Of a stretch of DNA of 64,000 bases, positions 17,091 through 26,290 are shown in pieces; the stretch's first letter is position 1; the number at the start of each line of letters is the position of its first letter. The notes beneath the pieces were generated by a model that saw only the letters and a program-made list of their open reading frames with translations, had not been told where the DNA came from and made no database searches. The DNA comes from Noviherbaspirillum suwonense. GTDB lineage: Bacteria; Pseudomonadota; Gammaproteobacteria; Burkholderiales; Burkholderiaceae_D. The translations under genes were made by a program, and so were the position numbers. The stretch lies in NCBI RefSeq assembly GCF_900182955.1, contig NZ_FXUL01000026.1, forward strand, positions 1 to 64,000, written 5' to 3'.

Positions 17091-18406
17091 ATGCAGCCCC
17101 GGCCATGACCCTAGCGACGCGTCAGGCTGCGCGCATTCTATGCGTGGACGATGAGCCGAACATCCTGTCCTCGCTGCGCCGCCTGTTTCGCAGCCAGGGA
17201 TACGAGGTGCTGACTGCCGACAGCGGCGCTTCCGGGCTGGCATTGCTGGAAAGGGAAGACGTGGATCTGATCATCTCCGACATGCGCATGCCGGAAATGG
17301 ACGGCGCGCATTTTCTGGAGCGTGCCCGCTGCCTGTGCCCTGGCGCCCTGCGCCTGCTCCTGACCGGCTATGCCGACGTGCAGTCGATCCTGAACGCAAT
17401 TAATCGCGGCGAAATCTACCGCTATATCACCAAGCCGTGGGACGATACCGATATCCTCCTGGTCGTGCGGCACGCACTGGAGCGTCAGGCGCTGGAAGAG
17501 GAAAGACGGCGCCTGGAAGGCCTGACGCGCAGTCAGAACGAAGAACTCAAGGCAGTCAACGCCGAACTCGAATCCCGCGTGAAGCAGCGCACGGCCGACC
17601 TGACGCAGGCGAATGAAAAGCTCAAGACCAGCTTTCTCACGTCGATCAAGGTATTTTCCAACCTGATCGAAACCCGCGGCGGCAATCTTGCCGGCCATTC
17701 GCGCCGCGTCGCCGACCTGGCGCGCAAGATTGCATTGCGGATGGGACTCGGGACACAAGAGACGCAAGATGTCTTTGTCGCCGGCCTATTGCACAACATT
17801 GGGAAGATCGGCTTTTCCGACGAAATGCTTGCCATGCCGGAGTGGCGGATGAAGGGAGACTGTCTCGCGCTCTACCGGAAGCACCCGGCGCGCGGCGAAG
17901 AAATGTTGATGCCATTGGAGGATTTACGCGATGCGGCCAGGATCATACGTTCGCAACACGAGCGCTTCGACGGCGAAGGTTTCCCCGATGGCCTGTCCGG
18001 CTTCAACATACCCGTCGGCGCACGCATACTCGCGCTTGCAAGCGACTACGATAATCTGCAAATAGGCGGGCTGGTGCAGCGCGAGCTGCGGCCGGAAGAG
18101 GCGGCGCCGCTCATCCTACAAAGCAAAGGCAAGCGCTACGATCCGGTCGTGGTCGAAGCCTTCCAGGAAATCGTCAGCGGCGCAAGCACCGTCATCGCCG
18201 AGACCTTGCTGGACGAGGCGGCAAGCCCGGCTGAACTGCGTGCCGGAATGATCGTCGCGCGCGACCTGCTCAATCGCGATGGTTCGCTGCTCCTGTCGGC
18301 TGGCAACAAACTGACCGACCGCTTGATCGAGCAGATTGCCCGCTTTGAGAAATCGACTGGCAGTCCGCTTACCATCCATGTGCGCAGGGAAGGGAAAAAA
18401 CCATGA
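17087..18406 (+). CDS. Receiver/HD-GYP-type protein with altered catalytic motifs
   Basis: 439 residues. Receiver 15-135 with phosphoacceptor Asp65 (IISDMRMPE) and KPWDD; coiled coil 140-185; HD-GYP-like domain 185-360; C-terminal module 370-435 shared with the small protein at 14891-15202. The catalytic HD is His236-Asn237 (LLHNIGKIG), HHE-type residues read QHERFDG, and GYP is GFP at 298-300. Loss of the metal-binding Asp suggests that c-di-GMP hydrolysis is weak or absent and that the domain is used for binding or protein contact (inference). The gene overlaps both neighbours by 4 bases. Confidence 0.9.
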   Translation: MNAAPAMTLATRQAARILCVDDEPNILSSLRRLFRSQGYEVLTADSGASGLALLEREDVDLIISDMRMPEMDGAHFLERARCLCPGALRLLLTGYADVQSILNAINRGEIYRYITKPWDDTDILLVVRHALERQALEEERRRLEGLTRSQNEELKAVNAELESRVKQRTADLTQANEKLKTSFLTSIKVFSNLIETRGGNLAGHSRRVADLARKIALRMGLGTQETQDVFVAGLLHNIGKIGFSDEMLAMPEWRMKGDCLALYRKHPARGEEMLMPLEDLRDAARIIRSQHERFDGEGFPDGLSGFNIPVGARILALASDYDNLQIGGLVQRELRPEEAAPLILQSKGKRYDPVVVEAFQEIVSGASTVIAETLLDEAASPAELRAGMIVARDLLNRDGSLLLSAGNKLTDRLIEQIARFEKSTGSPLTIHVRREGKKP

Positions 18407-18933
18407 GACGATTTTTGCTTCTGGACGATGAAATCAACGTCCTGTATGCGCTGAAGCGCGCCTTGCGAGCCTGTCTTTCTGAAAAAGACATGAGCGTGGA
18501 AATCTTCACGGAGCCCGAACAAGCCTTGCTGCGCAGCGGCGAGGTCGCATTCGATGTCGTGATTTCCGACTATCACATGCCGCAGATGAATGGCGTCGAA
18601 TTCCTGGCAATGGTCAAGGGCTTGCAGCCGGATGCTGTGCGCCTGATCCTGAGCGCGTCGACCGAGTTCGAGACGGTCATGAGCGCCATCAACCGCGCGG
18701 AAGTATTCCGGTATATCCCCAAGCCATGGCTAATCGAGGATTTCAAGGCGACGCTGGCGCTGGTCCTGGAGCGGCGCGACCAGCTAATGGCGAATCAGCG
18801 GCTGGCCGACGAGCTGCGCGTGCAGCGCGGCCAGCTCACGCCGCAGGAACTGGAAGCGCGGCGGCTCGAAGCAGAAGAGCCGGGCATCACCAAGGTCAAC
18901 TGGGGGCCGGACGGTTCGGTCCGGCTGGAATGA
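18403..18933 (+). CDS. Single-domain response regulator with coiled-coil tail
   Basis: 176 residues. The receiver (1-125) has LLLDDEINV, Asp56 in VISDYHMPQMNG and IPKPW. The tail contains RGQLTPQELEARRLEAEEPG and ends ITKVNWGPDGSVRLE, a tail I have seen on receivers of this REC-HD-GYP class. It has no DNA-binding domain and probably acts by protein contact or as a phosphate sink. It is the last gene of the nine-gene operon, and its 3' end overlaps the convergent kinase gene by 38 bases. Confidence 0.9.
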   Translation: MRRFLLLDDEINVLYALKRALRACLSEKDMSVEIFTEPEQALLRSGEVAFDVVISDYHMPQMNGVEFLAMVKGLQPDAVRLILSASTEFETVMSAINRAEVFRYIPKPWLIEDFKATLALVLERRDQLMANQRLADELRVQRGQLTPQELEARRLEAEEPGITKVNWGPDGSVRLE

Positions 18934-21022
18934 ACGGTACTCCCGCCGCATTATCCGGCGGGAAAGAAGCCTCGACCGAGGTGCCTTGTCCGGGAGCAGA
19001 GCGAATAGCGCAGCTTCCTCCGATCAGTTTCACGCGCTCGGCCATGTTCAGCAATCCCATGCTCTTGCCCGCCAACGCGCGTCGATAGGCTTCCTCCCGA
19101 TCGAAGCCGACGCCATTATCGGCCACCCGCAGCTGCAGCCTCCCCTGTTCCAGGAAAAGCCGGACCGATATGCGGGTAGCCTTGGCGTGGCGTACCGCAT
19201 TGGTCAGCGCTTCCTGCGCCACGCGAAAGCAGGCGATTTCGATCTGCGGCGACAATCGCTGCAGCCGACCAGCGTCGAATTCGATGTTTTGCCCCGACAT
19301 CTCCGCGAGATTCTTGACATGCGCGTCCAAGGCGCCGGCCAAGCCAATTTCTCCCAGCAGGGGCGGCCGCAAGTCGAGCGACAGGTTGCGAATGCGATCG
19401 AGCAAGCCGGCGGCAAGCTGTATGCAATCGGCAAGCTTTGCTTCCCAGCCCACACTCCTGGCGGCGCCACGCATGCTTTGCAAGCCGAGCTTCAGCGCCG
19501 TCATCATCTGGCCCACTTCATCATGCAGTTCGGCCGCAATCCGGGCCCGCTCCGCTTCCTGCACATTCAATAGCTGATACGACAGCACCCTGAGCCGCGC
19601 TGCGTAATCCCGCTGCGCCTGTTCTGCCCGTCGTCGCTCCGTTACATCCAGCGCAAGGGTCAGGCTTTGCGGCCTGCCCTCTATCGTTGCACCATGGTAG
19701 AAAATATCGACGTCGAACACCGTGCCGTCCTTTTTCTTATGACGCCAAACGCCCGCATGGTGACGGCCCAGGCGCGGGGCTTTGTAATGTTCTGCCAATA
19801 ACTCGGCTTCGTCTTCGGGACGAATCCGATCGGCAGTCATCCCAAGGAATTCATCGCTGGTATAGCCGTATTGCTCCAGCGCGGCCTCATTGACTCCTAT
19901 AAAACGCAGGGTGATCTGGTCGACCACGTAAAGCGGCAGCGGATTGCACTCGAAGAGAAAGCGGTAGTTCGCCTCGCTTCTTTTCAGCGCGTCTTTCGCC
20001 GCTGCCTGCTTCTGGATTTCTTTTTTAAGTTCGCCGATGGCCATTTCGAGCTGTTTAGTGCGTTTGGCAACACGCGATTCGAGCTGCGCATTGAGGTCGC
20101 GAAGCGCTTCTTCGGCGTCGCGTCGATAGGCATCCGCTCCGTCCAGCCACTTTGTGCTCCACCAGATCACAAATGCCATCGGCGCGGCGATCCCGATCAC
20201 CCCAAGACACGTCCCCAGTTCGCTGCTGAAAAGGCTCACCCGGTGGCCCGTTGCAATCAGCCAGCTAACTGCCATCACCAGCACCAATTGCGCGGGAATA
20301 AGCCGCCGCAACACGAAACCCTGCGCGTTCCGGCAGGCCAAGCGCGCCAACGGTCCGCGGTCTGGATGAGCGAACAGGATGCCAATGCAGAGAGCGAGGA
20401 AGACGATGGCAGTATCGAGCGGCATCAAAGGCGGCTGGGCCTGATCGCCATGCACTCCGACAACGTACAAGCTCATGCTGATGGATGCCAGGGCAAGGAA
20501 GGCCGCAGGCATGACCAGCAGTTGGGAAATCGATACGCCGCGCGACTGCGCGTTAAGCAACAGCAATGCCGCACCTAGCATGCATGTGTCCAGCGCCGCC
20601 GATACCGTCATGTGTATAGGGCTGCGGCCGGCCATGCCGACTCCTTGCGGCAAAAGGATCCCTTCGATGCCTACATCGACTCCTGCTGAATGCTGCGCTA
20701 ATGAAACAATGCCGACAACGATAACGGCGAGCGCGAGAATCTCTCCAATGACCCAAAGGAAACGCCATCCCTTGGCGTGGTTGATCAACAGCAGCGCGCC
20801 GCTACCGAATATGGCGACCAAGGCAACGCCCCCCGTCATATGCATGCCCCATGATGCGGCATGTTTCAGCAGCACACCGTCCATCCCGGATCCCGCAAGC
20901 CCGATCCATCCCGCGGCGAAGACCAGCTTGCCGCATATACCGGACCACTTCCGCAACCTGGCGGCGACATGCGGGTCGGAGCGAATGCGCGCATTCACAA
21001 ACTGCCGAACTTTTTCGGCCAT
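18896..21022 (-). CDS. Membrane PAS sensor histidine kinase, paralogue of the 3913 kinase
   Basis: 708 residues, ATG at 21020-21022 with GAGGA just upstream. The plan is the same as the 3913-6003 protein: N-terminal region with about eight hydrophobic segments, coiled coil, PAS ending DVTERRRAE, HisKA_3 (ERARIAAELHDEVGQMMTAL) and HATPase (ALTNAVRHAKA, DNGVGFD, GKSMGLLNMAERVKLIGG). The shared NarX-type core and the shared SxICGxxVxAAG-like start show the two are paralogues. No regulator gene is adjacent, so it is an orphan kinase. It may act on the 6000-6671 regulator, 12 kb away across the operon (inference). Confidence 0.9.
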   Translation of the reverse strand: MAEKVRQFVNARIRSDPHVAARLRKWSGICGKLVFAAGWIGLAGSGMDGVLLKHAASWGMHMTGGVALVAIFGSGALLLINHAKGWRFLWVIGEILALAVIVVGIVSLAQHSAGVDVGIEGILLPQGVGMAGRSPIHMTVSAALDTCMLGAALLLLNAQSRGVSISQLLVMPAAFLALASISMSLYVVGVHGDQAQPPLMPLDTAIVFLALCIGILFAHPDRGPLARLACRNAQGFVLRRLIPAQLVLVMAVSWLIATGHRVSLFSSELGTCLGVIGIAAPMAFVIWWSTKWLDGADAYRRDAEEALRDLNAQLESRVAKRTKQLEMAIGELKKEIQKQAAAKDALKRSEANYRFLFECNPLPLYVVDQITLRFIGVNEAALEQYGYTSDEFLGMTADRIRPEDEAELLAEHYKAPRLGRHHAGVWRHKKKDGTVFDVDIFYHGATIEGRPQSLTLALDVTERRRAEQAQRDYAARLRVLSYQLLNVQEAERARIAAELHDEVGQMMTALKLGLQSMRGAARSVGWEAKLADCIQLAAGLLDRIRNLSLDLRPPLLGEIGLAGALDAHVKNLAEMSGQNIEFDAGRLQRLSPQIEIACFRVAQEALTNAVRHAKATRISVRLFLEQGRLQLRVADNGVGFDREEAYRRALAGKSMGLLNMAERVKLIGGSCAIRSAPGQGTSVEASFPPDNAAGVPFIPAGPNRPAPS

Positions 21023-21552
21023 GATTTCCTCACCCCGTGTCCGCTTGTCTGTTCATGCTAATCGCTTGGCCGGTCATGGACTTGCGGAATACCACAGAAT
21101 TACGGCATCGGGAATGCGGTGTGCCGCATCGACCATGTCGACGTTTTTCACGCATAGCAAGCAGAGCCCGATCGTGGGTTACAGCATGGCGCAATCGCGG
21201 AAATTTTCATGACGTGGGAGAAAACCGGAGTGCGGGCCCTGAGCGTCCCCATGCGGCCAATGCGGTCTTGCATCCCTGCCTGCAGCAGGACCTGGCCGCG
21301 ATTCTGCAATGTTTGCGTCAACCTTTGCCGGTGACGTGATAACGGGCTGAACCATGGACAGGGGGCACCCTGGCGGCTGGAAGCGCAGGTATGCCTCACG
21401 CGAGCGCCGCTTCCGCCGGCATTGCGTCTGCTCCTGGTCTGGCACAACCTGCAAGTACACTCGACACCTGATCTCATCGGGCGACCCTTATCGCACGGCA
21501 TCATGCCGCTTGCTGCCCCGCCGGGCCGGTGATGGCTGAGCATGGTCCGCCC
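21023..21552. other. Intergenic region, no gene supported
   Basis: About 530 bases upstream of the kinase and downstream of the cytochrome gene. Open frames on both strands lack family features. It probably carries the kinase promoter at its low-coordinate end and a terminator for the cytochrome genes, but I see no clear hairpin. Confidence 0.4.
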
Positions 21553-22833
21553 CTATTCGACGGGCGTACCCTTCAGGCGGGTAACGTAATCCGGAGAAAC
21601 AGGTCCTCCTTGATTTCCCCAGCTTGCACGGATATAGGAAACAACAGCCGCCACTTCGCTATCGGAAAGCGTTGTACCGAATGGCGGCATGCCGTAGGGT
21701 CTTGGATTGCCTGCAGTACCGGGGGGATATCCGCCGTTGAGGACCATGCGCACCGGGTTCATGGGCACTTCAACTGCAAGCGACCGGTTCCCCGCAAGCG
21801 GTGGATAAGCCGGAGGAGCCCCTTTTCCGTCCGCACCATGGCATGCGGCGCATTGCTGTTCGTAGAGTTTGAATCCCTGCTTGAGAATATCGTTATCCGC
21901 CCGTGCCGAATCGGGTTGCCTCTTCACTGAATTATCAACCGATGCTGGAACCGACTTCAAATAAACGGCCATCGATTGAATATCTGGTGTCGAGAGATGC
22001 TGCAAGCTTGTGCTGACCACGTCGGCCATCGGACCGAAGACGCTGCCGCGCTGCGATACGCCGGTTTTCAGAAGATCGACGATATCCTTCTCTTCCCATG
22101 CACCCAGGCCGGCATCCTTATCCGCTGTCAGCGCCGATGCATACCAGTTCTGCATCGGGATCATGCCGCCGCCAAGGCGCTCTTCGGCGATGCTGCCGCC
22201 AAGCGCATTGCGGCTGGTGTGGCAGGCGCTGCAATGACCCAGTCCCTGTACTAAATAAGCGCCGCGATTCCATTCTGCGCTTTTGCTTGCCTGGGGCTGG
22301 AACTCTCCCGGACGGAAGTAAAGCGTTCGCCAGAACGCGAGCATGATGCGCTGGTTATACGGAAAGCGCAGATCGTGCTCCTGATTTTCCTGCTTGACCG
22401 GAGCTTGCGCCTGGAAATAGGCAAACAGCGCATCCGAATCCGCTCGTGTGATCTTCGTATAGTTCGGGTAAGGAAATGCCGGGTACAGGAAGCTGCCATC
22501 TCTGGATTTGCCGTTATGAATCGCACGCCAGAAGTCATCCTGCGTCCACTTTCCAAGACCCGTGTCGTCGGGAGTCAGGTTTGACGAATAGATCGTGCCG
22601 AACGGCGTGGAAATGGGTCGGCCGCCGGCATATTGTTGGCCGCCCCGCGCCGTATGACAGCCCATGCAATTGCCGGCACGAGCCAGGTACTCGCCGCCGA
22701 CCAATTGTTCGTCTTTATTGCTGACTGAGCGACTTGGATGATCATTTTCCGGAGCATGCACCAGCTGTATCCCGATGACCAGCGCGGGCACAGCAATGAC
22801 CAGGGCGATAAGAATTAACAGAATGCGCTTCAT
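21553..22833 (-). CDS. Triheme cytochrome c, dehydrogenase-subunit type
   Basis: 426 residues from the ATG at 22831-22833 (MKRILLILIALVIAVPALVI gives a membrane anchor or signal). Three heme motifs are visible: CMGCH, CSACH and CAACH. With the spacing and TPDIQSMAVYLKSVP this matches the triheme cytochrome subunits of membrane alcohol, aldehyde or gluconate dehydrogenases (AdhB/GndC type), which pass electrons from a periplasmic dehydrogenase to quinone or oxidase. No dehydrogenase gene is adjacent, so its electron donor is unknown. It starts 11 bases after the stop of the diheme cytochrome gene and is probably co-transcribed with it. Confidence 0.88.
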   Translation of the reverse strand: MKRILLILIALVIAVPALVIGIQLVHAPENDHPSRSVSNKDEQLVGGEYLARAGNCMGCHTARGGQQYAGGRPISTPFGTIYSSNLTPDDTGLGKWTQDDFWRAIHNGKSRDGSFLYPAFPYPNYTKITRADSDALFAYFQAQAPVKQENQEHDLRFPYNQRIMLAFWRTLYFRPGEFQPQASKSAEWNRGAYLVQGLGHCSACHTSRNALGGSIAEERLGGGMIPMQNWYASALTADKDAGLGAWEEKDIVDLLKTGVSQRGSVFGPMADVVSTSLQHLSTPDIQSMAVYLKSVPASVDNSVKRQPDSARADNDILKQGFKLYEQQCAACHGADGKGAPPAYPPLAGNRSLAVEVPMNPVRMVLNGGYPPGTAGNPRPYGMPPFGTTLSDSEVAAVVSYIRASWGNQGGPVSPDYVTRLKGTPVE

Positions 22834-22844
22834 AGGGCAGCCAT

Positions 22845-23612
22845 TTATTGCGGTGCGCTGCCACAAGGTGTCGGCAGTGTGATCGATGTGGCGAGCGCGG
22901 GCGACATGTCATCCGGCACGGCCTGCGACGCCAGCCAGGTCGATACTGCGGCGATGTCCTCCGGCTCAAGCTGCCTGCTGATCTGTGCCATGCAGTCCGG
23001 CGCATGTGCTTTTCGCGCGCCGTTTTTCCAGGCGCCGAATTGGGAGTTCAAATAATCGCGGGGCAATCCCACCAGGCTGGGAATTGCGGGAAGCGCGCCG
23101 GTCAGCCTTTCGCCGTGGCAGGCAATACAGGCGGGAATGTTCTTCGCCTTGTCGCCCGACATGACCAATACCCGACCACGCTCCAGCACTGCCGGCGCGG
23201 CATTCGCAGCCTGCGCAGCCGCATACGGCGGATGCAGGTCAGAAAAATACTGGGAAATCTCCTTCAGATAGGCGTCGGACATATGGGCAACCATATAGGT
23301 CATCAACGGATATTGCCTGCGTCCTTCGCGGAAATTGACCAGCTGGTTATACAGGTAGCCCGCTGGCTTACCGGCAATCCGCGGGAAGTACCCGGCACTG
23401 GTGGCACGTCCTTCCTTGCCATGGCAGGCCGCACAGGCGAGGACCCGCTGTGCGACCGTATCAGGAACGTGGACCTGTTGTGCGCTTGCATTCACGCCCG
23501 CGAGCATTGCCGTCACAGCGACGATATAGGCAACGCATATGCTCCATGCGCGTCCCAGTGCGCACGGGAGAAACGGCCTCGCTTTGGATTTTTCGTGCAG
23601 GATGCTTTTCAT
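22845..23612 (-). CDS. Diheme cytochrome c (c4-like)
   Basis: About 255 residues if translated from the ATG at 23612; in-frame ATGs at 23627 and 23675 are alternatives, and none has a strong ribosome-binding site. A hydrophobic segment, SICVAYIVAVTAMLAGV, then NASAQ looks like a signal peptide. Heme motifs CAACHGKEGR and CIACHGERLT, with RIAGKPAGYLYNQL and GLPRDYLNSQF, give the two-domain plan of cytochrome c4. It is a periplasmic electron carrier, probably feeding a terminal oxidase, and probably partners the triheme cytochrome downstream. Confidence 0.85.
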   Translation of the reverse strand: MKSILHEKSKARPFLPCALGRAWSICVAYIVAVTAMLAGVNASAQQVHVPDTVAQRVLACAACHGKEGRATSAGYFPRIAGKPAGYLYNQLVNFREGRRQYPLMTYMVAHMSDAYLKEISQYFSDLHPPYAAAQAANAAPAVLERGRVLVMSGDKAKNIPACIACHGERLTGALPAIPSLVGLPRDYLNSQFGAWKNGARKAHAPDCMAQISRQLEPEDIAAVSTWLASQAVPDDMSPALATSITLPTPCGSAPQ

Positions 23613-24034
23613 TAATTTAACTAACATGCGAAAGGTATTGGCCTGCCGCTTCAAGCGCGTTAAAACAGCGGCCATTCAAGTGCCTGGCATGATTGTGCTG
23701 GGTCGTCGCCATCGAAAACAGAATCAGTTGCCAAATATTTTTGCATACCAGATTGAATGTGCTCCCGTTCAGGCGCTGCCGTTCGGGCGCTGTACTGGAA
23801 TCCGGACAGGCACCAACCCGCCGCGCTACTAAAACAGCAATACGATCGTCGCTGCCGGAGTGGGAAATCCGCTTATCTGATACGGTTTTAATTTCGCCTT
23901 CTGCATCTGTTTTTCACTTCAACCCTGACCGACAATGCAGTTAAATGAACAGGGCAATGACGTCGCCCCGGCACGTGGCATTCGACGTCCGGCGGGGTTC
24001 GTCATCATAGGTTGCAAGGTATCAGGCGGAAAAA
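23613..24034. other. Divergent intergenic region between cytochromes and CysI-like gene
   Basis: Contains the promoters for both directions by position. I see no convincing FNR-type (TTGAT-N4-ATCAA) palindrome. AGGCGGA at about 24024-24030 is the ribosome-binding site of the next gene. Confidence 0.45.
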
Positions 24035-25726
24035 ATGTATCAATACGATGAGTATGACGAGATGGTGGTCAAAGAGCGCGTTGCGGAGTTTCGCGATCAG
24101 GTCAGTCGACGGCTGTCGGGCGCGCTGTCCGAAGAAGAGTTCCTGCCTCTGCGTCTTCAGAACGGGCTGTACATGCAGAAGCATGCCTATATGCTGCGCG
24201 TCGCCATTCCGTATGGCGTCCTTTCGGCCAGCCAGGTCAGGATGCTGGCCCATATCGCCCGTAAATATGACCGCGGGTACGGCCATTTCACCACCCGCCA
24301 GAATATTCAGTACAACTGGATCAAGCTGGAGGAAGCGCCTGACATTCTCGAGGAACTTGCCACCGTCCAGATGCATGCGATCCAGACTTCAGGCAACTGC
24401 GTGCGCAATATCACAACCGAGCAGTTTGCCGGCGTCGCCGCCGATGAAATCCTCGATCCGCGGCCACTTGCAGAGATTCTTCGCCAATGGTCGACATTTA
24501 ATCCGGAGTTTGCATTTCTTCCGAGAAAATTCAAGATTGCGATTTCCTCATCCGCGGAGGATCGTGCTGCAGTACGGATGCATGATATCGGCGTTTATCT
24601 GTACCGCAACGATAAAGGCGAGCGGGTGCTGCGGGTCTTTGCCGGCGGTGGTTTGGGCCGCACGCCTATCCTTAATTCGCAGGTTTGCGAAGATCTGCCT
24701 TGGGAACATCTGCTGACTTATATCGAGGCTATCCTCCGCGTCTATAACCGGTATGGCCGCAGGGATAACAAGTACAAGGCGCGCATCAAGATCCTGGTCA
24801 AGGCGCTTGGCGTGGAAGCCTTCGCCGCCGAAGTGGATAAGGAGTGGCGCCATCTGCAGGATGGCCCAGCCACGCTGACCGAGCAGGAGTATGCGCGGGT
24901 TGCGCGCTATTTCGCTCAGGACCGCTACGAAGTTCTTGGCGCGCATGATTCGATGCTCGAGAAGCATCTCGCAGAGAACAAGCGGTTTTCACAATGGGTG
25001 AAACGTAATGTGCGTCCTCACAAAGTTTCCGGATACGCTACGGTGACCCTATCGACGAAGCCCGGCGCCGCCATGCCCCCAGGCGATGTGACAGCGGACC
25101 AGTTGGAGCACATTGCGACCTGGGCGGAAGAGTTTGGCTTTGGTGAAGTACGGATCGCGCACGAGCAGAACGTCATCCTGCCGGATGTCCGCCTGCGCGA
25201 CCTTTACAGCCTGTGGTTACGCGCTGTTGACCAGCGCCTTGCCACGGCCAACGTAGGACTTCTGACCGATATCATCGCCTGCCCTGGCGGCGATTACTGC
25301 TCGCTTGCCAATGCAAGATCGCTTCCGGTTGCAGCGGCGATCGCGCAGCGCTTTGATGATCTCGACTTTCTCTGTGACCTGGGCGACTTGTCGCTGAATA
25401 TTTCCGGCTGCATCAATGCATGCGGGCACCATCATATGGGCAACATTGGCGTGCTGGGTGTGGATAAGGATGGCGAGGAGTGGTACCAGGTAACGATCGG
25501 CGGCTCTCAAGGCAACGAATCGGCGCTGGGACGGGTAATCGGCCGTGCTTTCCGGGCAGAAGAGATGCCGGATGTCATAGCACGCCTTGTTGAAACCTAC
25601 TGCCAATTGCGACTTGAGGATGAACCGTTCTCCGACACGCTTCTTCGCGTCAGCCCGGAGCCCTTCAAGGCAAACGTGTACCGGCAAGCGGCCGAACCAA
25701 ACGAAAGCATTCCATGTCCACGATAA
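24035..25726 (+). CDS. cysI: Sulfite/nitrite reductase hemoprotein, CysI-like
   Basis: 563 residues, ATG preceded by AGGCGGA. The N-terminal part has YMLRVAIPYG and YGHFTTRQNIQYNW, the ferredoxin-like and siroheme-binding repeats of this family. The C-terminal part carries the 4Fe-4S/siroheme cysteines CPGGDYC and SGCINACGHHHMG. It reduces sulfite to sulfide with six electrons; betaproteobacterial CysI of this length works with the adjacent DUF934 protein. The gene overlaps the DUF934 gene by 13 bases. No cysH, cysD or cysN is present in the window, so assimilation genes must be elsewhere. Nitrite reduction is a less likely alternative. Confidence 0.88.
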   Translation: MYQYDEYDEMVVKERVAEFRDQVSRRLSGALSEEEFLPLRLQNGLYMQKHAYMLRVAIPYGVLSASQVRMLAHIARKYDRGYGHFTTRQNIQYNWIKLEEAPDILEELATVQMHAIQTSGNCVRNITTEQFAGVAADEILDPRPLAEILRQWSTFNPEFAFLPRKFKIAISSSAEDRAAVRMHDIGVYLYRNDKGERVLRVFAGGGLGRTPILNSQVCEDLPWEHLLTYIEAILRVYNRYGRRDNKYKARIKILVKALGVEAFAAEVDKEWRHLQDGPATLTEQEYARVARYFAQDRYEVLGAHDSMLEKHLAENKRFSQWVKRNVRPHKVSGYATVTLSTKPGAAMPPGDVTADQLEHIATWAEEFGFGEVRIAHEQNVILPDVRLRDLYSLWLRAVDQRLATANVGLLTDIIACPGGDYCSLANARSLPVAAAIAQRFDDLDFLCDLGDLSLNISGCINACGHHHMGNIGVLGVDKDGEEWYQVTIGGSQGNESALGRVIGRAFRAEEMPDVIARLVETYCQLRLEDEPFSDTLLRVSPEPFKANVYRQAAEPNESIPCPR

Positions 25727-26211
25727 TCAGAATAATCGACGGCATTCCCCGTATCGTCGCCGACGAATGGGAAGTCCTGAGGCCGGAGTCGGCGGTCGCA
25801 AGTGCGTACGCGTACCAGATCGTACCGCTGGCCCAGTTTTCCTCAGCGTTGGATCAGGGCGTCGCGTCGGATATCCGTGCCGTATGGATTTCACCAGAAA
25901 ACGATTTCGAACCGCTCATAGCGCACCTGCTTTCGCTGGAAATTATTGCGGTCGACTTCCCCAGCTTTCGGGACGGCAGGGGCTACAGCATTGCGACACT
26001 GCTGCGCACGCGGTATGGCTGGGCAGGACAGCTCCGTGCCATCGGCGATGTGCTGCGTGATCAGCTGAACTTCATGCGACGCTGCGGGTTCGATGCATTT
26101 GCGATTCGGCCAGACAAGGACATCCAGGACGCAATGAAGAGCTTCGGTCATTACTCCGTCAGATACCAGGGCGCGGCAGACGACCCGCTTCCACTATTTC
26201 GACGCCGCTAG
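25714..26211 (+). CDS. DUF934 protein associated with sulfite reductase
   Basis: 165 residues starting inside the end of the CysI gene. The conserved DUF934 features FPSFRDGRGYSIATLLR and GELRAIGDVLRDQL-like text (here GQLRAIGDVLRDQLNFMRR) are present, ending with SVRYQGAADDPLPLFRRR. DUF934 proteins almost always sit next to cysI in proteobacteria and are thought to help sulfite reduction or its electron supply. The coupling supports that role here; the biochemical function is unknown. Confidence 0.9.
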   Translation: MSTIIRIIDGIPRIVADEWEVLRPESAVASAYAYQIVPLAQFSSALDQGVASDIRAVWISPENDFEPLIAHLLSLEIIAVDFPSFRDGRGYSIATLLRTRYGWAGQLRAIGDVLRDQLNFMRRCGFDAFAIRPDKDIQDAMKSFGHYSVRYQGAADDPLPLFRRR

Positions 26212-26290
26212 CAGCCTGCCGGTAGGCAACCGCACAGGAAGGCCGGTCCAACATTATTCCCCCCTTTTAATCCACTATTGGAGTTACGCG

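Noticed and set aside
23676-24034. FNR-type operator between cytochromes and CysI gene
   Set aside because: No TTGAT-N4-ATCAA-like palindrome could be found on reading both strands.
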